A stretch of DNA of 64,000 nt from Lysobacteraceae bacterium P (GTDB lineage: Bacteria > Pseudomonadota > Gammaproteobacteria > Xanthomonadales > Xanthomonadaceae). Both the position numbers and the translations under genes were made by a program. A model generated the notes under the pieces. It was not told the origin of the DNA. It was given only the letters and a program-made list of their open reading frames with translations, and did no database searches. This document shows positions 36,024-45,416 of this stretch, piece after piece; within the stretch, counting starts at the first letter, position 1, and every line of letters starts with the position of its first letter. The DNA lies in contig SCOX01000005.1 of assembly GCA_005503055.1 (NCBI GenBank), positions 62,001 to 126,000 of the forward strand, read 5' to 3'.

Positions 36024-36452
36024 TCAGTCGTCCGCCATCGTCACGCGCACGTCCGAGAACCACAGCTGCGTCCAACGCTCGCGCTTCTCGTTCGGCGCGA
36101 GGCGTTGCGGCGACGCCGGTTGCTCGGCGGCGAATTCCGTCGCGTCGTCCAGTGCACGCACATTGACCGCCACGCGAACGCTGCCTTCGCGCTCGAACAT
36201 GGCCAGCAACAGAACGGCGCAATGTGGGCAGGCGATGAAGTCGGCCTGCGCGGATCCTTGCCGGTAGACGAGGGCCTCACCGCGCTGACGCACGCGCAGC
36301 GCGCCGTCCGCATCCGACAACCAGGCGGCACCGTGCTTGCGACAGAAGCTGCAATCGCACGCACGTGGCGCGAACGCCGACGCCGGCCCGGACAGCGTCA
36401 TCTCGAAGACGATGCGACCGCAATGGCAGCCGCCGTGGTGCGGTGCGTTCAT
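36024..36452 (-). CDS. GFA/CENP-V family zinc-binding protein
   Basis: A 142-residue protein of the GFA family (glutathione-dependent formaldehyde-activating enzyme-like). Zinc ligands are seen in GGCHCGRIVFE, in CDCSFCRKHG and in CPHC, matching the structural plus catalytic zinc sites. The family name reflects one member; most, including this one, have unknown substrates. The start ATG overlaps the stop of the upstream BNR gene (ATGA), so the two are translated together. Confidence 0.87.
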   Translation of the reverse strand: MNAPHHGGCHCGRIVFEMTLSGPASAFAPRACDCSFCRKHGAAWLSDADGALRVRQRGEALVYRQGSAQADFIACPHCAVLLLAMFEREGSVRVAVNVRALDDATEFAAEQPASPQRLAPNEKRERWTQLWFSDVRVTMADD

Positions 36453-37768
36453 GGCACCACGCTGTAGCGCGCGCCGTGCAGGCCCGGGCGACCATCGATC
36501 ACGTCGGTCCATACGACAAACGCCGTGCCATCGGCGAGCGCGATCTTCGGCAGGCCCGTGCCGCGCCCTTTACCTTGCAATTTCGCGACTTCACCGCGCT
36601 GCAATTCAAGCGAAAGATCGGGGGCGAAACGCGCGAAACGCAAGGTCTGCACGCTCGCATCCTCCTCCATCCACAGCGCCCATGCCGCGCGCCGGTCCAT
36701 GGCCGCATCCACGCGACCTTGCACCGCCGCGCCGTGTTCGAGCACGAGCGGTGCGGCGAACGTCGCGCCGGCATCGGCAGTGCGTGCGATCTTCACCGTC
36801 GGCGTATCGCCTGCGGCCGTGTACCAGGCGACGATGGCGGTCGCTCCTTCACTCGCGACCGCCGGTCCGTTGACCGGGCACGCCGGCATCGTCCAGCCGT
36901 CCGCATGCACGCGCTGCGTCGTATGCCACTGCGCTGCGTCCTGACGTGCGACTAGGATGTCGCGCACTTCCTGTGGCGTGCGGCCGCGATACACCAGCAG
37001 CGGACCGCTCGCGGTGAGCGCCGCATCGGTCTGGCAGCAATCGCACGTCATCGCATCGAGCTCGCGCTCACCGGAGCGCGACAGCGATGCATCGAAGACC
37101 GCCGTGCGCAGCGTCATCGCGCCCGGTTCGTGCTTCGCGGCCGCCGCGTGCCCGCCGTGCGCGGAGTGCTCGCCGGCGCCCGTGTTGCGGCCGTCGAGCC
37201 ACGCCACGCCCAGGCGATCCCCGCCCGCGGGCCACATCGACACGAAGCCATGTTCGGTCGGCGTGCCGTCGGTGTTTACCGGCGCGGGCTTCGACCAGGT
37301 CACGCCATCGTCGCCGGAGCGCGCGAGCACGACGTCGTACGCGTACTTCGCGTTGGCGCTCCTGCGCAGCCAGTGCGCCCACAGCGCGCCGTCGGCCGTC
37401 TGTGCGATGTGCGGGGTGTCGGCCCAGTTCACGAACCAGTCGCCGCCGCGGGCGATCTCGCGCGGTTGGCTCCATGCGCCGTTGGCGAAACGCGCGAACT
37501 TGAGCACATGGCGATCCGTTGCATGCTCATCGCCATGCTCGACCCACGACAGCAACAGGCTGCCATCGGGTGCCCGCACGAGGTCGGGCTGCGCGGCCGC
37601 GCCCGCGGCGGGAAGCGCCCAGTTGTCCGCTTGCACCCGTTCGGGCGCCAGTGCGGCCGCCTTGTGTTGCGGTGCTGGAGCGTTCGCGGTTTCGCCGGCC
37701 GCGTGGCGGTCGCAGGATGCGCAAACGATGAGCGCGAGCGGAAGGACCAGTCGGGTCGTGATTTTCAT
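36449..37768 (-). CDS. BNR-repeat exported lipoprotein (sialidase-like fold)
   Basis: A 439-residue protein with a lipoprotein-type signal (LALIVCASC, Cys 19; the -3 Cys is unusual). Asp-box motifs are visible as SGDDGVTWSKP and TADAGATFAAP, which indicates a sialidase-like beta-propeller. A CDCC motif (MTCDCCQT) is typical of a family of propeller proteins in this lineage and may bind metal. No sialidase active-site arginines are recognisable, so enzyme activity is doubtful. Downstream, the GFA-like gene overlaps its stop. Confidence 0.78.
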   Translation of the reverse strand: MKITTRLVLPLALIVCASCDRHAAGETANAPAPQHKAAALAPERVQADNWALPAAGAAAQPDLVRAPDGSLLLSWVEHGDEHATDRHVLKFARFANGAWSQPREIARGGDWFVNWADTPHIAQTADGALWAHWLRRSANAKYAYDVVLARSGDDGVTWSKPAPVNTDGTPTEHGFVSMWPAGGDRLGVAWLDGRNTGAGEHSAHGGHAAAAKHEPGAMTLRTAVFDASLSRSGERELDAMTCDCCQTDAALTASGPLLVYRGRTPQEVRDILVARQDAAQWHTTQRVHADGWTMPACPVNGPAVASEGATAIVAWYTAAGDTPTVKIARTADAGATFAAPLVLEHGAAVQGRVDAAMDRRAAWALWMEEDASVQTLRFARFAPDLSLELQRGEVAKLQGKGRGTGLPKIALADGTAFVVWTDVIDGRPGLHGARYSVVP

Positions 37769-37837
37769 GGCCGAAGCGTACGCCCGGCCTTGCAGGCCGT
37801 CATCCCGGTGGCGTCCGGGATCACGGGTCAGCGCGAT

Positions 37838-39727
<1,890 letters not shown>

Positions 39728-39834
39728 CGTTCCGGGTCTGGCGGCGCGAATGGGTGGCGCGGAAAAGCGTTGCGGGCGCAAATTCTAGGTCAGCCCGGCC
39801 TCGCCCGCCGCCGAGAATGAATGGGAGGTGAAAG

Positions 39835-39850
39835 TTGGCACGGTTCCTGC
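39835..39850 (+). promoter_or_regulatory. sigma-54 (RpoN) promoter of a candidate small RNA
   Basis: TTGGCACGGTTCCTGC has the full -24 block TTGGCACG, and GG (39837-39838) and GC (39849-39850) exactly ten bases apart; CTGC replaces the consensus TTGC. It points right, away from mnmG, and start would be near 39862. A TTGCG-GG-CGCAA palindrome at 39770-39781 lies about 55 bases upstream and might bind an activator. Confidence 0.65.
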
Positions 39851-39861
39851 GACATATTCTC

Positions 39862-39974
39862 TGCACCCAGCGGGGCAGGCGCTAAGCGCCGGCCGGAATT
39901 GGAACAGGGGCTGGTCAAGCGCTCGCGGGGGAAGCACGGGGGCCGAATGTCGGGGGACGTTCGGCCCCCTTTTT
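39862..39974 (+). ncRNA. candidate sigma-54-dependent small RNA
   Basis: The predicted transcript runs about 113 bases from the sigma-54 start to a T tract and has no convincing reading frame. A GGCGC-TAA-GCGCC hairpin (39878-39890) lies near the 5' end, GGA words occur at 39895, 39901 and 39930, and the 3' end is a strong terminator with a GGGG loop. The combination of an independent activator-type promoter and a terminator so close together is what a stand-alone regulatory RNA gene looks like. The G-rich single-stranded parts could pair with C-rich targets or, with the GGA words, bind an RsmA/CsrA-type protein. Both uses are inference. Confidence 0.6.
39938..39974 (+). terminator. intrinsic terminator of the candidate small RNA
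   Basis: GGGGGCCGAA (39938-39947) pairs with TTCGGCCCCC (39960-39969); the stem continues inward as TGTC against GACG with one wobble, giving 14 pairs around a GGGG loop, and five T residues follow. This is one of the best terminators in the window. Confidence 0.85.
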
Positions 39975-39997
39975 ATTTGCGCGACCGAGCAGGTCGC

Positions 39998-40035
39998 AAA
40001 CGCAAAAGGCGCCGTTTCCGGCGCCTTTTGCGTTT
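39998..40035. terminator. bidirectional intrinsic terminator
   Basis: AAACGCAAAAGGCGCC (39998-40013) is perfectly complementary to GGCGCCTTTTGCGTTT (40020-40035) with a GTTTCC loop. T tracts occur on both strands. It can back up the small RNA terminator and also stop leftward transcription from the glycine-rich lipoprotein gene before mnmG. Confidence 0.8.
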
Positions 40036-40070
40036 CTGGCAGGCCGTGACGCCTGCCGGATGGGCGCCGA

Positions 40071-40204
40071 CGCCCGATGGGGACGGAACAGGGGGGATCC
40101 GTGGTTCCTCATCGGGCGCCGACATGGAGCGGTTCGGTTTTGTGCCGACTCTCCGAATTACGTCCAAAAGCGACGCAATCGGTCAATGTCCGCAGATTGC
40201 CGTC
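40071..40204. other. structured gene-free region (hairpins) beside the terminators
   Basis: CGCCCGATG (40071-40079) faces CATCGGGCG (40110-40118), and GGAAC/GTTCC (40085-40089/40104-40108) nests inside. Further right GAC-GCAATC (40172-40180) faces GATTGC-c-GTC (40195-40204) with one bulge. No reading frame is credible across 40036-40262. It may be the 3'UTR of the leftward lipoprotein mRNA or another non-coding RNA. Confidence 0.35.
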
Positions 40205-40262
40205 AGTCGATCCCGAGCGCAAGAGGAAAAGTGTGACTGCGCCCTAGGGCCAACGAATGCGA

Positions 40263-40871
40263 TCACCGCTCTTGTTCCTGGACCCGGTTGCGGTTCATGG
40301 CACGCGGACGCGGCGCCGTCTGGACCCGGGGACCGGGTGCATCGACACGCGGCGGCTGGATGCCCGGCCGATTCGGCCCGGCCCCACTCTGCCCTGGTCG
40401 CGGACCTTGGCCGCTCCAGCCCTGCCCCGGTCGCGGCCCCTGCCCGTTCCAGCCCTGGCCGGGTCGTGGACCTTGTCCATTCCAGCCCGGTCCCGGACGC
40501 GGACCGGGACCGTTCCAGCTCTGCCCCGGCCTCGGCCCATGCCCGTTCCAGTGCGGCCCGTTGGGGTAGTAGCCCGGATGGCGGTCGTGCCGATACGGAT
40601 AGCGATAGACCGGGTAGCGCGGATACACATAGCCTGGATAGCCGTAACCGAAGCCGTAGCGGTACGGTGATCCCCAGTAGCCGCCATAGCCGTAGTACGG
40701 ATAGCCGCCGCCGTAGTACCCGCCGCCGTAACCGCCGTAGTAGCGGTACTCGACGCTCGGTCGGCCGTGGTAGTAGTCACCGCCGCCGGCACCGCCGCGG
40801 TAGGTGTAACCGGTCGCGCAGCCGGCCAGCATCGTGGCGGCCAGTGCAGGCAGAAGCAGTTTGCGGATCAT
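40263..40871 (-). CDS. Gly/Tyr/Pro-rich repeat lipoprotein
   Basis: A 202-residue lipoprotein with lipobox LAGC (near residue 18). A Tyr/Gly-rich region (YYGGYGGGYYGGGYPYYGYG) follows, then a basic Tyr/Pro segment. After that come five tandem 11-residue units of the form WNGQGPRPGQG (about 40386-40550 on this strand), and finally a Pro/Arg-rich tail. It is a low-complexity surface or periplasmic protein with no recognised family. The repeats could expand or contract by recombination. Leftward transcription would end at the bidirectional terminator at 39998-40035. Confidence 0.75.
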   Translation of the reverse strand: MIRKLLLPALAATMLAGCATGYTYRGGAGGGDYYHGRPSVEYRYYGGYGGGYYGGGYPYYGYGGYWGSPYRYGFGYGYPGYVYPRYPVYRYPYRHDRHPGYYPNGPHWNGHGPRPGQSWNGPGPRPGPGWNGQGPRPGQGWNGQGPRPGQGWSGQGPRPGQSGAGPNRPGIQPPRVDAPGPRVQTAPRPRAMNRNRVQEQER

Positions 40872-41057
40872 GGCTCGGACCCCCCAGGGTGTGTCGCCAG
40901 CTTCGAGCCGTGGCGTTGAACTCGGCCTTAATTGTTTTGGCGCGTATGCCTTTTCGATGGCGTCGTTCAGCGACGCCGGCGCGTCGCGCCAAACTGCTGC
41001 ATTGCCGCCCCCTTCGCACGGTGACAGAGTGGCACGCCCTACGCGACGAGTGCGCCA

Positions 41058-41996
41058 ATGACCCTGCATCGCGCCTCCGGCCAATGGCGGCTGGGGCTGG
41101 TACTGACCCTGATCACCGCCGCGTGCTGGGCGACGCTGCCGGTGGCGCTCAAGCTGGTGCTGCAGGAACTCGATCCGATCACGCTCACCTGGTTCCGTTT
41201 CCTCGTCGCCGCACTGGTGACGGGAGCTTGGCTGGCCGCGCGCGGACGGTTGGGCGGTTATCGCGCGCTCGACGGCCGCCGCTGGACGATGCTCGGCGTG
41301 GCCGCGCTGATGCTGGTGGGCAACTACGTCTTCTATCTGCTCGGCGTGCAGCACACGACACCGGCCAATGCGCAGTTGCTGATCCAGCTGGCGCCGCTGC
41401 TGATGGCGCTGGGCGGGATCTGGGTGTTCGGCGAGCGCTTCCGCGCGGCGCAATGGCTCGGGCTGGGCCTGCTGGTCGCCGGCATGGCCCTGTTCTTCGC
41501 CGACCAGCTGGCAGCGAGCGCGAAGGCCCCCGGCTATGTGCTCGGCTCCGGGCTCGTGCTCGTCGGGGCGGTCGTCTGGGCGGCGTACGCGCTGCTTCAG
41601 AAGCAGCTGCTGGTGCGCCTGGGGTCCATGCAGATCCTGCTCTTCATCTACGTCTTCGCCAGCATCGCGCTGCTGCCGTTCGCCCATCCCGCCGCACTGC
41701 TGAAGCTCGACGCGCTGCACTGGGCGCTGCTGGCCTATTGTGCTTTCAACACCATCGGCGCCTACGGCGCCTTCGCCGAAGCGCTGGCGCATTGGGAGGC
41801 CTCGCGGGTGTCGGCGATCCTGGCCACCACGCCGCTGCTGTGCATCGCCGCGGCCTGGGTGGTGCACGCGCTATGGCCCCAATGGCTGGCACCGGAGCGC
41901 ATCACCCCGCTGGGCTGGGCCGGCGCCGCGCTCGTGGTTGCAGGCTCGGCGGCGGTGAGCCTGCTCAAGGCCCGCCCACTCGACGATCGCCGCTAG
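41058..41996 (+). CDS. EamA/DMT family transporter
   Basis: A 312-residue inner-membrane exporter with ten predicted helices in two EamA repeats. The first repeat holds LALVTLITAACWATLPVALK-like sequence, with the conserved TLTWFRFLVAAL; the second contains GAVVWAAYALLQKQLL and EASRVSAILATTPLLCIAAA. Members export metabolites such as amino acids. The dehydratase gene follows 16 bases later, so an amino-acid link is possible but not shown. Confidence 0.88.
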   Translation: MTLHRASGQWRLGLVLTLITAACWATLPVALKLVLQELDPITLTWFRFLVAALVTGAWLAARGRLGGYRALDGRRWTMLGVAALMLVGNYVFYLLGVQHTTPANAQLLIQLAPLLMALGGIWVFGERFRAAQWLGLGLLVAGMALFFADQLAASAKAPGYVLGSGLVLVGAVVWAAYALLQKQLLVRLGSMQILLFIYVFASIALLPFAHPAALLKLDALHWALLAYCAFNTIGAYGAFAEALAHWEASRVSAILATTPLLCIAAAWVVHALWPQWLAPERITPLGWAGAALVVAGSAAVSLLKARPLDDRR

Positions 41997-42012
41997 GCCC
42001 TAACATCGCACC

Positions 42013-42993
42013 ATGAACGACACCGCCGCCGCTTCCGTACTTCCCGCCTTCGACGACGTCCTCGCCGCCGCCGCGCGCATCGCTCCGCATGCCCACGTCA
42101 CGCCGGTGCTGCGCTCGCGCAGCCTCGACGCGAGCGCCGGATGCGAACTGCATTTCAAGGCCGAGCACTTGCAGCGCGCGGGCGCCTTCAAGTTCCGCGG
42201 CGCGTGCAACGCCATCTGGTCGCTGGACGATGCGACCGCCGCGCGCGGTGTCGTCACGCATTCCTCCGGCAATCACGGCGCCGCGTTGGCGCTGGCCGCG
42301 CGAACACGTGGCGTCGCCTGCCACGTCGTCGTGCCCGAGGGCGCGGTCGCGGCGAAGCTCGCGGCGATCGAAGCCTATGGCGCCACGCTGCATCGCTGCG
42401 CACCCACCATCGCCGCACGCGAAGCGGGTTGCGCGCAGCTGCAGGCGCAGCTGGGCGCCGAGCTCGTGCATCCCTACACCGACCCGCGCGTGATCGCCGG
42501 CCAAGGCACGGCCGCGCTGGAGCTGCTGTGCACGCAGGCGCATTTCGATGCGCTGATCGTGCCGGTGGGCGGCGGCGGCCTGGCCGCGGGTACCGCGCTG
42601 AGCGTGGCCGCGCGGTCGCCGGCCACGCGCCTGTATCTGGCCGAGCCCGCCGGCGCGGCGGAAACGTTCGCCTCGATGCAGCGCGGCGAGCGCGTCACCG
42701 ATTTCACGCCTGACACCGTCTGCGACGGCCTGCGCGGCACGCTGGGCGCCATCAACTTCAGCATGCTGCACGCGCACGGCGCGCAGGTACTCACGGCCGG
42801 CGATGCGGACACCGTGGCCGCCATGCGTCTGTTCTGGCAGCGCACCAAGCAGATCGTCGAGCCGTCCTCGGCGGTGGCGCTCGCGGTGGTACTGGGCAAC
42901 CCGGCGCTGTTCGCCGGCCAGCGCGTGGGCGTGGTGCTGACCGGCGGGAATGTCGACCCGGATGCGTTGCCGGCGCTGTTCGCGAGTACCTGA
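42013..42993 (+). CDS. PLP-dependent serine/threonine dehydratase (or serine racemase-like)
   Basis: A 326-residue fold-type II PLP enzyme. The Schiff-base lysine is in GAFKFRGA, the PLP phosphate loop is VGGGGLAAG, and HSSGNHGAALALAA contacts substrate. Length and the absence of a C-terminal ACT domain fit catabolic threonine/serine dehydratase or serine racemase. VLTGGNVD near the end is the usual terminal motif. It sits between an EamA exporter and the V4R-like gene and is probably transcribed with the former. Confidence 0.88.
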   Translation: MNDTAAASVLPAFDDVLAAAARIAPHAHVTPVLRSRSLDASAGCELHFKAEHLQRAGAFKFRGACNAIWSLDDATAARGVVTHSSGNHGAALALAARTRGVACHVVVPEGAVAAKLAAIEAYGATLHRCAPTIAAREAGCAQLQAQLGAELVHPYTDPRVIAGQGTAALELLCTQAHFDALIVPVGGGGLAAGTALSVAARSPATRLYLAEPAGAAETFASMQRGERVTDFTPDTVCDGLRGTLGAINFSMLHAHGAQVLTAGDADTVAAMRLFWQRTKQIVEPSSAVALAVVLGNPALFAGQRVGVVLTGGNVDPDALPALFAST

Positions 42994-43029
42994 ATAGCGC
43001 GACCGGCATTGCTTTTCGTGACGGATTGA

Positions 43030-43112
43030 CCAGAATCGCTTTGCTGATTCTGGCGTGAAGCCATGACGACCAAGCCGCCACGAGGCGGCACCGGGTGGGG
43101 ACCCGGGTCGTC
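43030..43112 (+). promoter_or_regulatory. structured 5' leader with predicted three-way junction
   Basis: CCAGAATC (43030-43037) faces GATTCTGG (43046-43053). Next, GACGACC (43065-43071) can pair with GGTCGTC (43106-43112) and encloses two perfect hairpins, CCGCC-ACGA-GGCGG (43075-43088) and CCGGGT-GGGG-ACCCGG (43091-43106; the last G is shared). This makes a compact three-way junction 80 bases before the V4R-like gene start. I do not recognise any known riboswitch class in it. Confidence 0.45.
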
Positions 43113-43189
43113 GTCGGACGCACCAGGCGCGGCGGCCATGACAGCCAGAACGGCATAGAACGGCACTCAGGCCCCTGGGGAGGTGGCTG

Positions 43190-43951
43190 ATGGTGGATGT
43201 GGAATTTCGCGTGGTCTCCGACCGGCGCGAAGGATTGCTGCTGGCGCTCGGCCAGGCGGTCATCGCCAGTGGCTTCACGCTGCTGCGCCAGCGCATGGCC
43301 GGCGGCAGCGACGGCGTGGTGGTGCTGACCATGCTGGTCCGCGGTCCGCAGGTGCACCTGCTCGGGCTGGAGGAGTGCCTGGGCACGCACCCGCTCGTGC
43401 GCAGCTTCGAAGCCACGCGCCCGCACGGCACGCCCGAACGCGTGGAGGCGCCGCCGGAAGCCGCCGACATCCTCTCGCCGACCCGCACCAACACCCTGCC
43501 CAGCCTCGCCGACTCGCGTCGCATCGAAGCGCTGCTGCCGCAACTGGCACACGACTACCCCAACATCTTCGTGCCACTGCTCGCGCTGGAGCGCGAACTG
43601 ACCGCCGACCAGCGCGAACCGGCGTTGCGCTACATCGGCCAGCGCGTGGGCAAATGGGTCTACAAGCGCGACTTCGCCCTCGGCGGACAACTCGCACTGG
43701 GCGATTCAGTGCGCCACATCGCGCTGCCCGCGCTGCGCCAGATCGTGCAGGCCGAGATGCACCGCGACGCATTGCACGTCAGCAACAGCCCGTTTTGCCA
43801 TCGCGGCGGCCACGGCGCCTGCTGCCACTTCCTGCGCGGAATGCTCGGCGGCCTGTTGGGCGCCCCGCACGGGACCGACGGCCTGCGCGTGGTGGAAACC
43901 CATTGCCGCAACGCCGGTGCGGAGATCTGCATCTTCGAGTTCCACGCCTGA
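43190..43951 (+). CDS. V4R-like domain protein of unknown function
   Basis: A 253-residue soluble protein. The N-terminal 80 residues (DVEFRVVSDRREGLLLAL...) resemble an ACT-like fold. The C-terminal domain has GGHGACCHFLRGMLGGLLG and a later ETHCRNAGAEICIFEF, close to the 4-vinyl-reductase (V4R) small-molecule-binding pattern with metal-type cysteines. I cannot name the ligand. The start is well supported by GGGGAGG. The gene is preceded by a structured leader and followed after 53 bases by the MHYT membrane sensor, so the two may be one signalling pair. Confidence 0.72.
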   Translation: MVDVEFRVVSDRREGLLLALGQAVIASGFTLLRQRMAGGSDGVVVLTMLVRGPQVHLLGLEECLGTHPLVRSFEATRPHGTPERVEAPPEAADILSPTRTNTLPSLADSRRIEALLPQLAHDYPNIFVPLLALERELTADQREPALRYIGQRVGKWVYKRDFALGGQLALGDSVRHIALPALRQIVQAEMHRDALHVSNSPFCHRGGHGACCHFLRGMLGGLLGAPHGTDGLRVVETHCRNAGAEICIFEFHA

Positions 43952-44004
43952 TCGATACGCCGACTCATCTGCACGTTCGCGTCAACCGCATGGAGGCCCA
44001 CGCA

Positions 44005-44751
44005 ATGCCGCACGAACCCGCCATCGCCTGCACTCATGATCCGTTGCTGGTGGTCCTGTCGTACGCGGTGTCCGTGCTGGGGGCGTTCACCGCATTGCAG
44101 TTGGCGGTCGGCATTCCGTCGGCACGCTCGTTCGTCGGGCGGTGGGTCGCGATCCTCTCCGCCGGCGTCGTGATGGGCGGCGGCGCGATCTGGGCCATGC
44201 ACTTCGTCGCGATGCTTGCCTGCCGCATGGACGCGCCGGTGTCCTACGACCCGCGCATCGTCGTGGCGTCGGCGCTGTTCGCGATGCTCGCGTGCGCGTG
44301 CGGCCTGGCGATCGCCAGCGCCGGTCGGTTCGGCTGGGGCAAGCTGTTCGCGGCGGCGATGTTCATGGCGCTGGGCGTGACCGGCATGCACTACACCGGC
44401 ATGAAGGCGATGCAGATGCCGGCGACGATCCACTACGACCTGCGCCTGGTCGCGGCATCGGGCGCGATCGCCGTCGTCGCCTCGTTCCTCGCGCTGTGGC
44501 TCGCCTTCAACCTGCGCGGCCGGATGCGGATGCTCGGCAGTGCGTTGGCGATGGCCGCGGCCGTAAGCGGCATGCATTACACCGGCATGCGCGCGGCGAG
44601 TTTCGTGCTCGACGACAGCGACGGCGTCGCGGACGGTCTCAACGCCGAGCACCTGGGCGCTGGATTGTTAGCGGTAACGGCCTTGCTGCTGGCGATGGTC
44701 CTCGGCATAAGCCTGGTCCGCCAGCGCCGGCGCGCAGCGGTGCGAATCTGA
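44005..44751 (+). CDS. stand-alone MHYT-domain membrane sensor protein
   Basis: A 248-residue protein with about seven membrane helices. The three characteristic motifs are WAMHFVAML, GMHYTGMKAM and GMHYTGMRA. MHYT domains are proposed copper-based sensors of O2, CO or NO and are usually fused to GGDEF, EAL or kinase domains; here none follows. The ATG at 44005 is chosen because GGAGG lies eight bases upstream; an earlier in-frame ATG (43990) is less well placed. A CCCGCG-CCGCA-CGCGGG hairpin at 44798-44814 may end the transcript. Confidence 0.88.
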   Translation: MPHEPAIACTHDPLLVVLSYAVSVLGAFTALQLAVGIPSARSFVGRWVAILSAGVVMGGGAIWAMHFVAMLACRMDAPVSYDPRIVVASALFAMLACACGLAIASAGRFGWGKLFAAAMFMALGVTGMHYTGMKAMQMPATIHYDLRLVAASGAIAVVASFLALWLAFNLRGRMRMLGSALAMAAAVSGMHYTGMRAASFVLDDSDGVADGLNAEHLGAGLLAVTALLLAMVLGISLVRQRRRAAVRI

Positions 44752-44917
44752 ATCGAGCCGGTGTGAAGGCACCGGTACCGACACAGAAACAAGAAGACCC
44801 GCGCCGCACGCGGGCCTCGCGCTTTATGGCGCGCATCACGGTCGGAGCCGCGCGGGTGCCGGCTATCATGGCGGTCCGGCCGCCTGCGCGGCGCCAGTGG
44901 TCCGGCAAGGACACACG

Positions 44918-45367
44918 ATGAAGATCGACGGCACCCGCACTCACGACCGCGCCACCGAGCTGATCCTGGCCTATTACGCGGCTTTCAACCGCGGCGACTG
45001 GGACGGCATGCTCGTGCTGCTCGGCGACGACGTGGTGCACGACCTCAACCAGGGTCCGCGCGAAATCGGGCGCGAGGCATTCCATGCCTTCCTGCAACGC
45101 ATGCAGCGCAGCTATCGCGAACAACTGCACGACATCGTGGTGCTGGTCTCGCCCGACGGCGCACGCGCAGCAGCCGAGTACGTGGTGCACGGCGAATACC
45201 TGGCCGACGACACCGGCGCCGGATCGAACCCCGGGCAGGCGCTACCGCACGCCCGCGGCCAGAAGTACGTGCTCGCGGGCGGTGCGTTCTTCGAGATCCG
45301 CGACGGCCGCATCCACCGCGTGACGAACTACTACAACCTCGAGGAATGGATCGCCCAGGTCGGCTGA
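44918..45367 (+). CDS. SnoaL-like (NTF2 fold) protein
   Basis: A 149-residue single NTF2-fold protein, with ATELILAYYAAFNRGDWDGMLVLLGDDVVHD at its start (the helix-strand entry of ketosteroid-isomerase-like proteins) and GGAFFEIRDGRIHRVTNYYN near its end. The pocket is probably hydrophobic; the ligand is unknown. The ATG at 44918 has AAGGA at a good distance. A TATCAT at 44864-44869 is a possible -10. It lies 49 bases before the glycosyltransferase gene. Confidence 0.82.
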   Translation: MKIDGTRTHDRATELILAYYAAFNRGDWDGMLVLLGDDVVHDLNQGPREIGREAFHAFLQRMQRSYREQLHDIVVLVSPDGARAAAEYVVHGEYLADDTGAGSNPGQALPHARGQKYVLAGGAFFEIRDGRIHRVTNYYNLEEWIAQVG

Positions 45368-45416
45368 CCGGGGCATTCCGACGTTCCTTTTACGCCGGCT
45401 TCGCTACGAAGGCGGT

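Noticed and set aside
41031-41046. Third sigma-54-like match (TGGCACG with GC at the right spacing)
   Set aside because: The -12 half is poor (ACGC) and the predicted start would fall on the EamA start codon; probably chance.
43065-43189. c-di-GMP riboswitch in the V4R-like leader
   Set aside because: The conserved loop and tetraloop-receptor words of that class are absent; only the three-way shape is similar.
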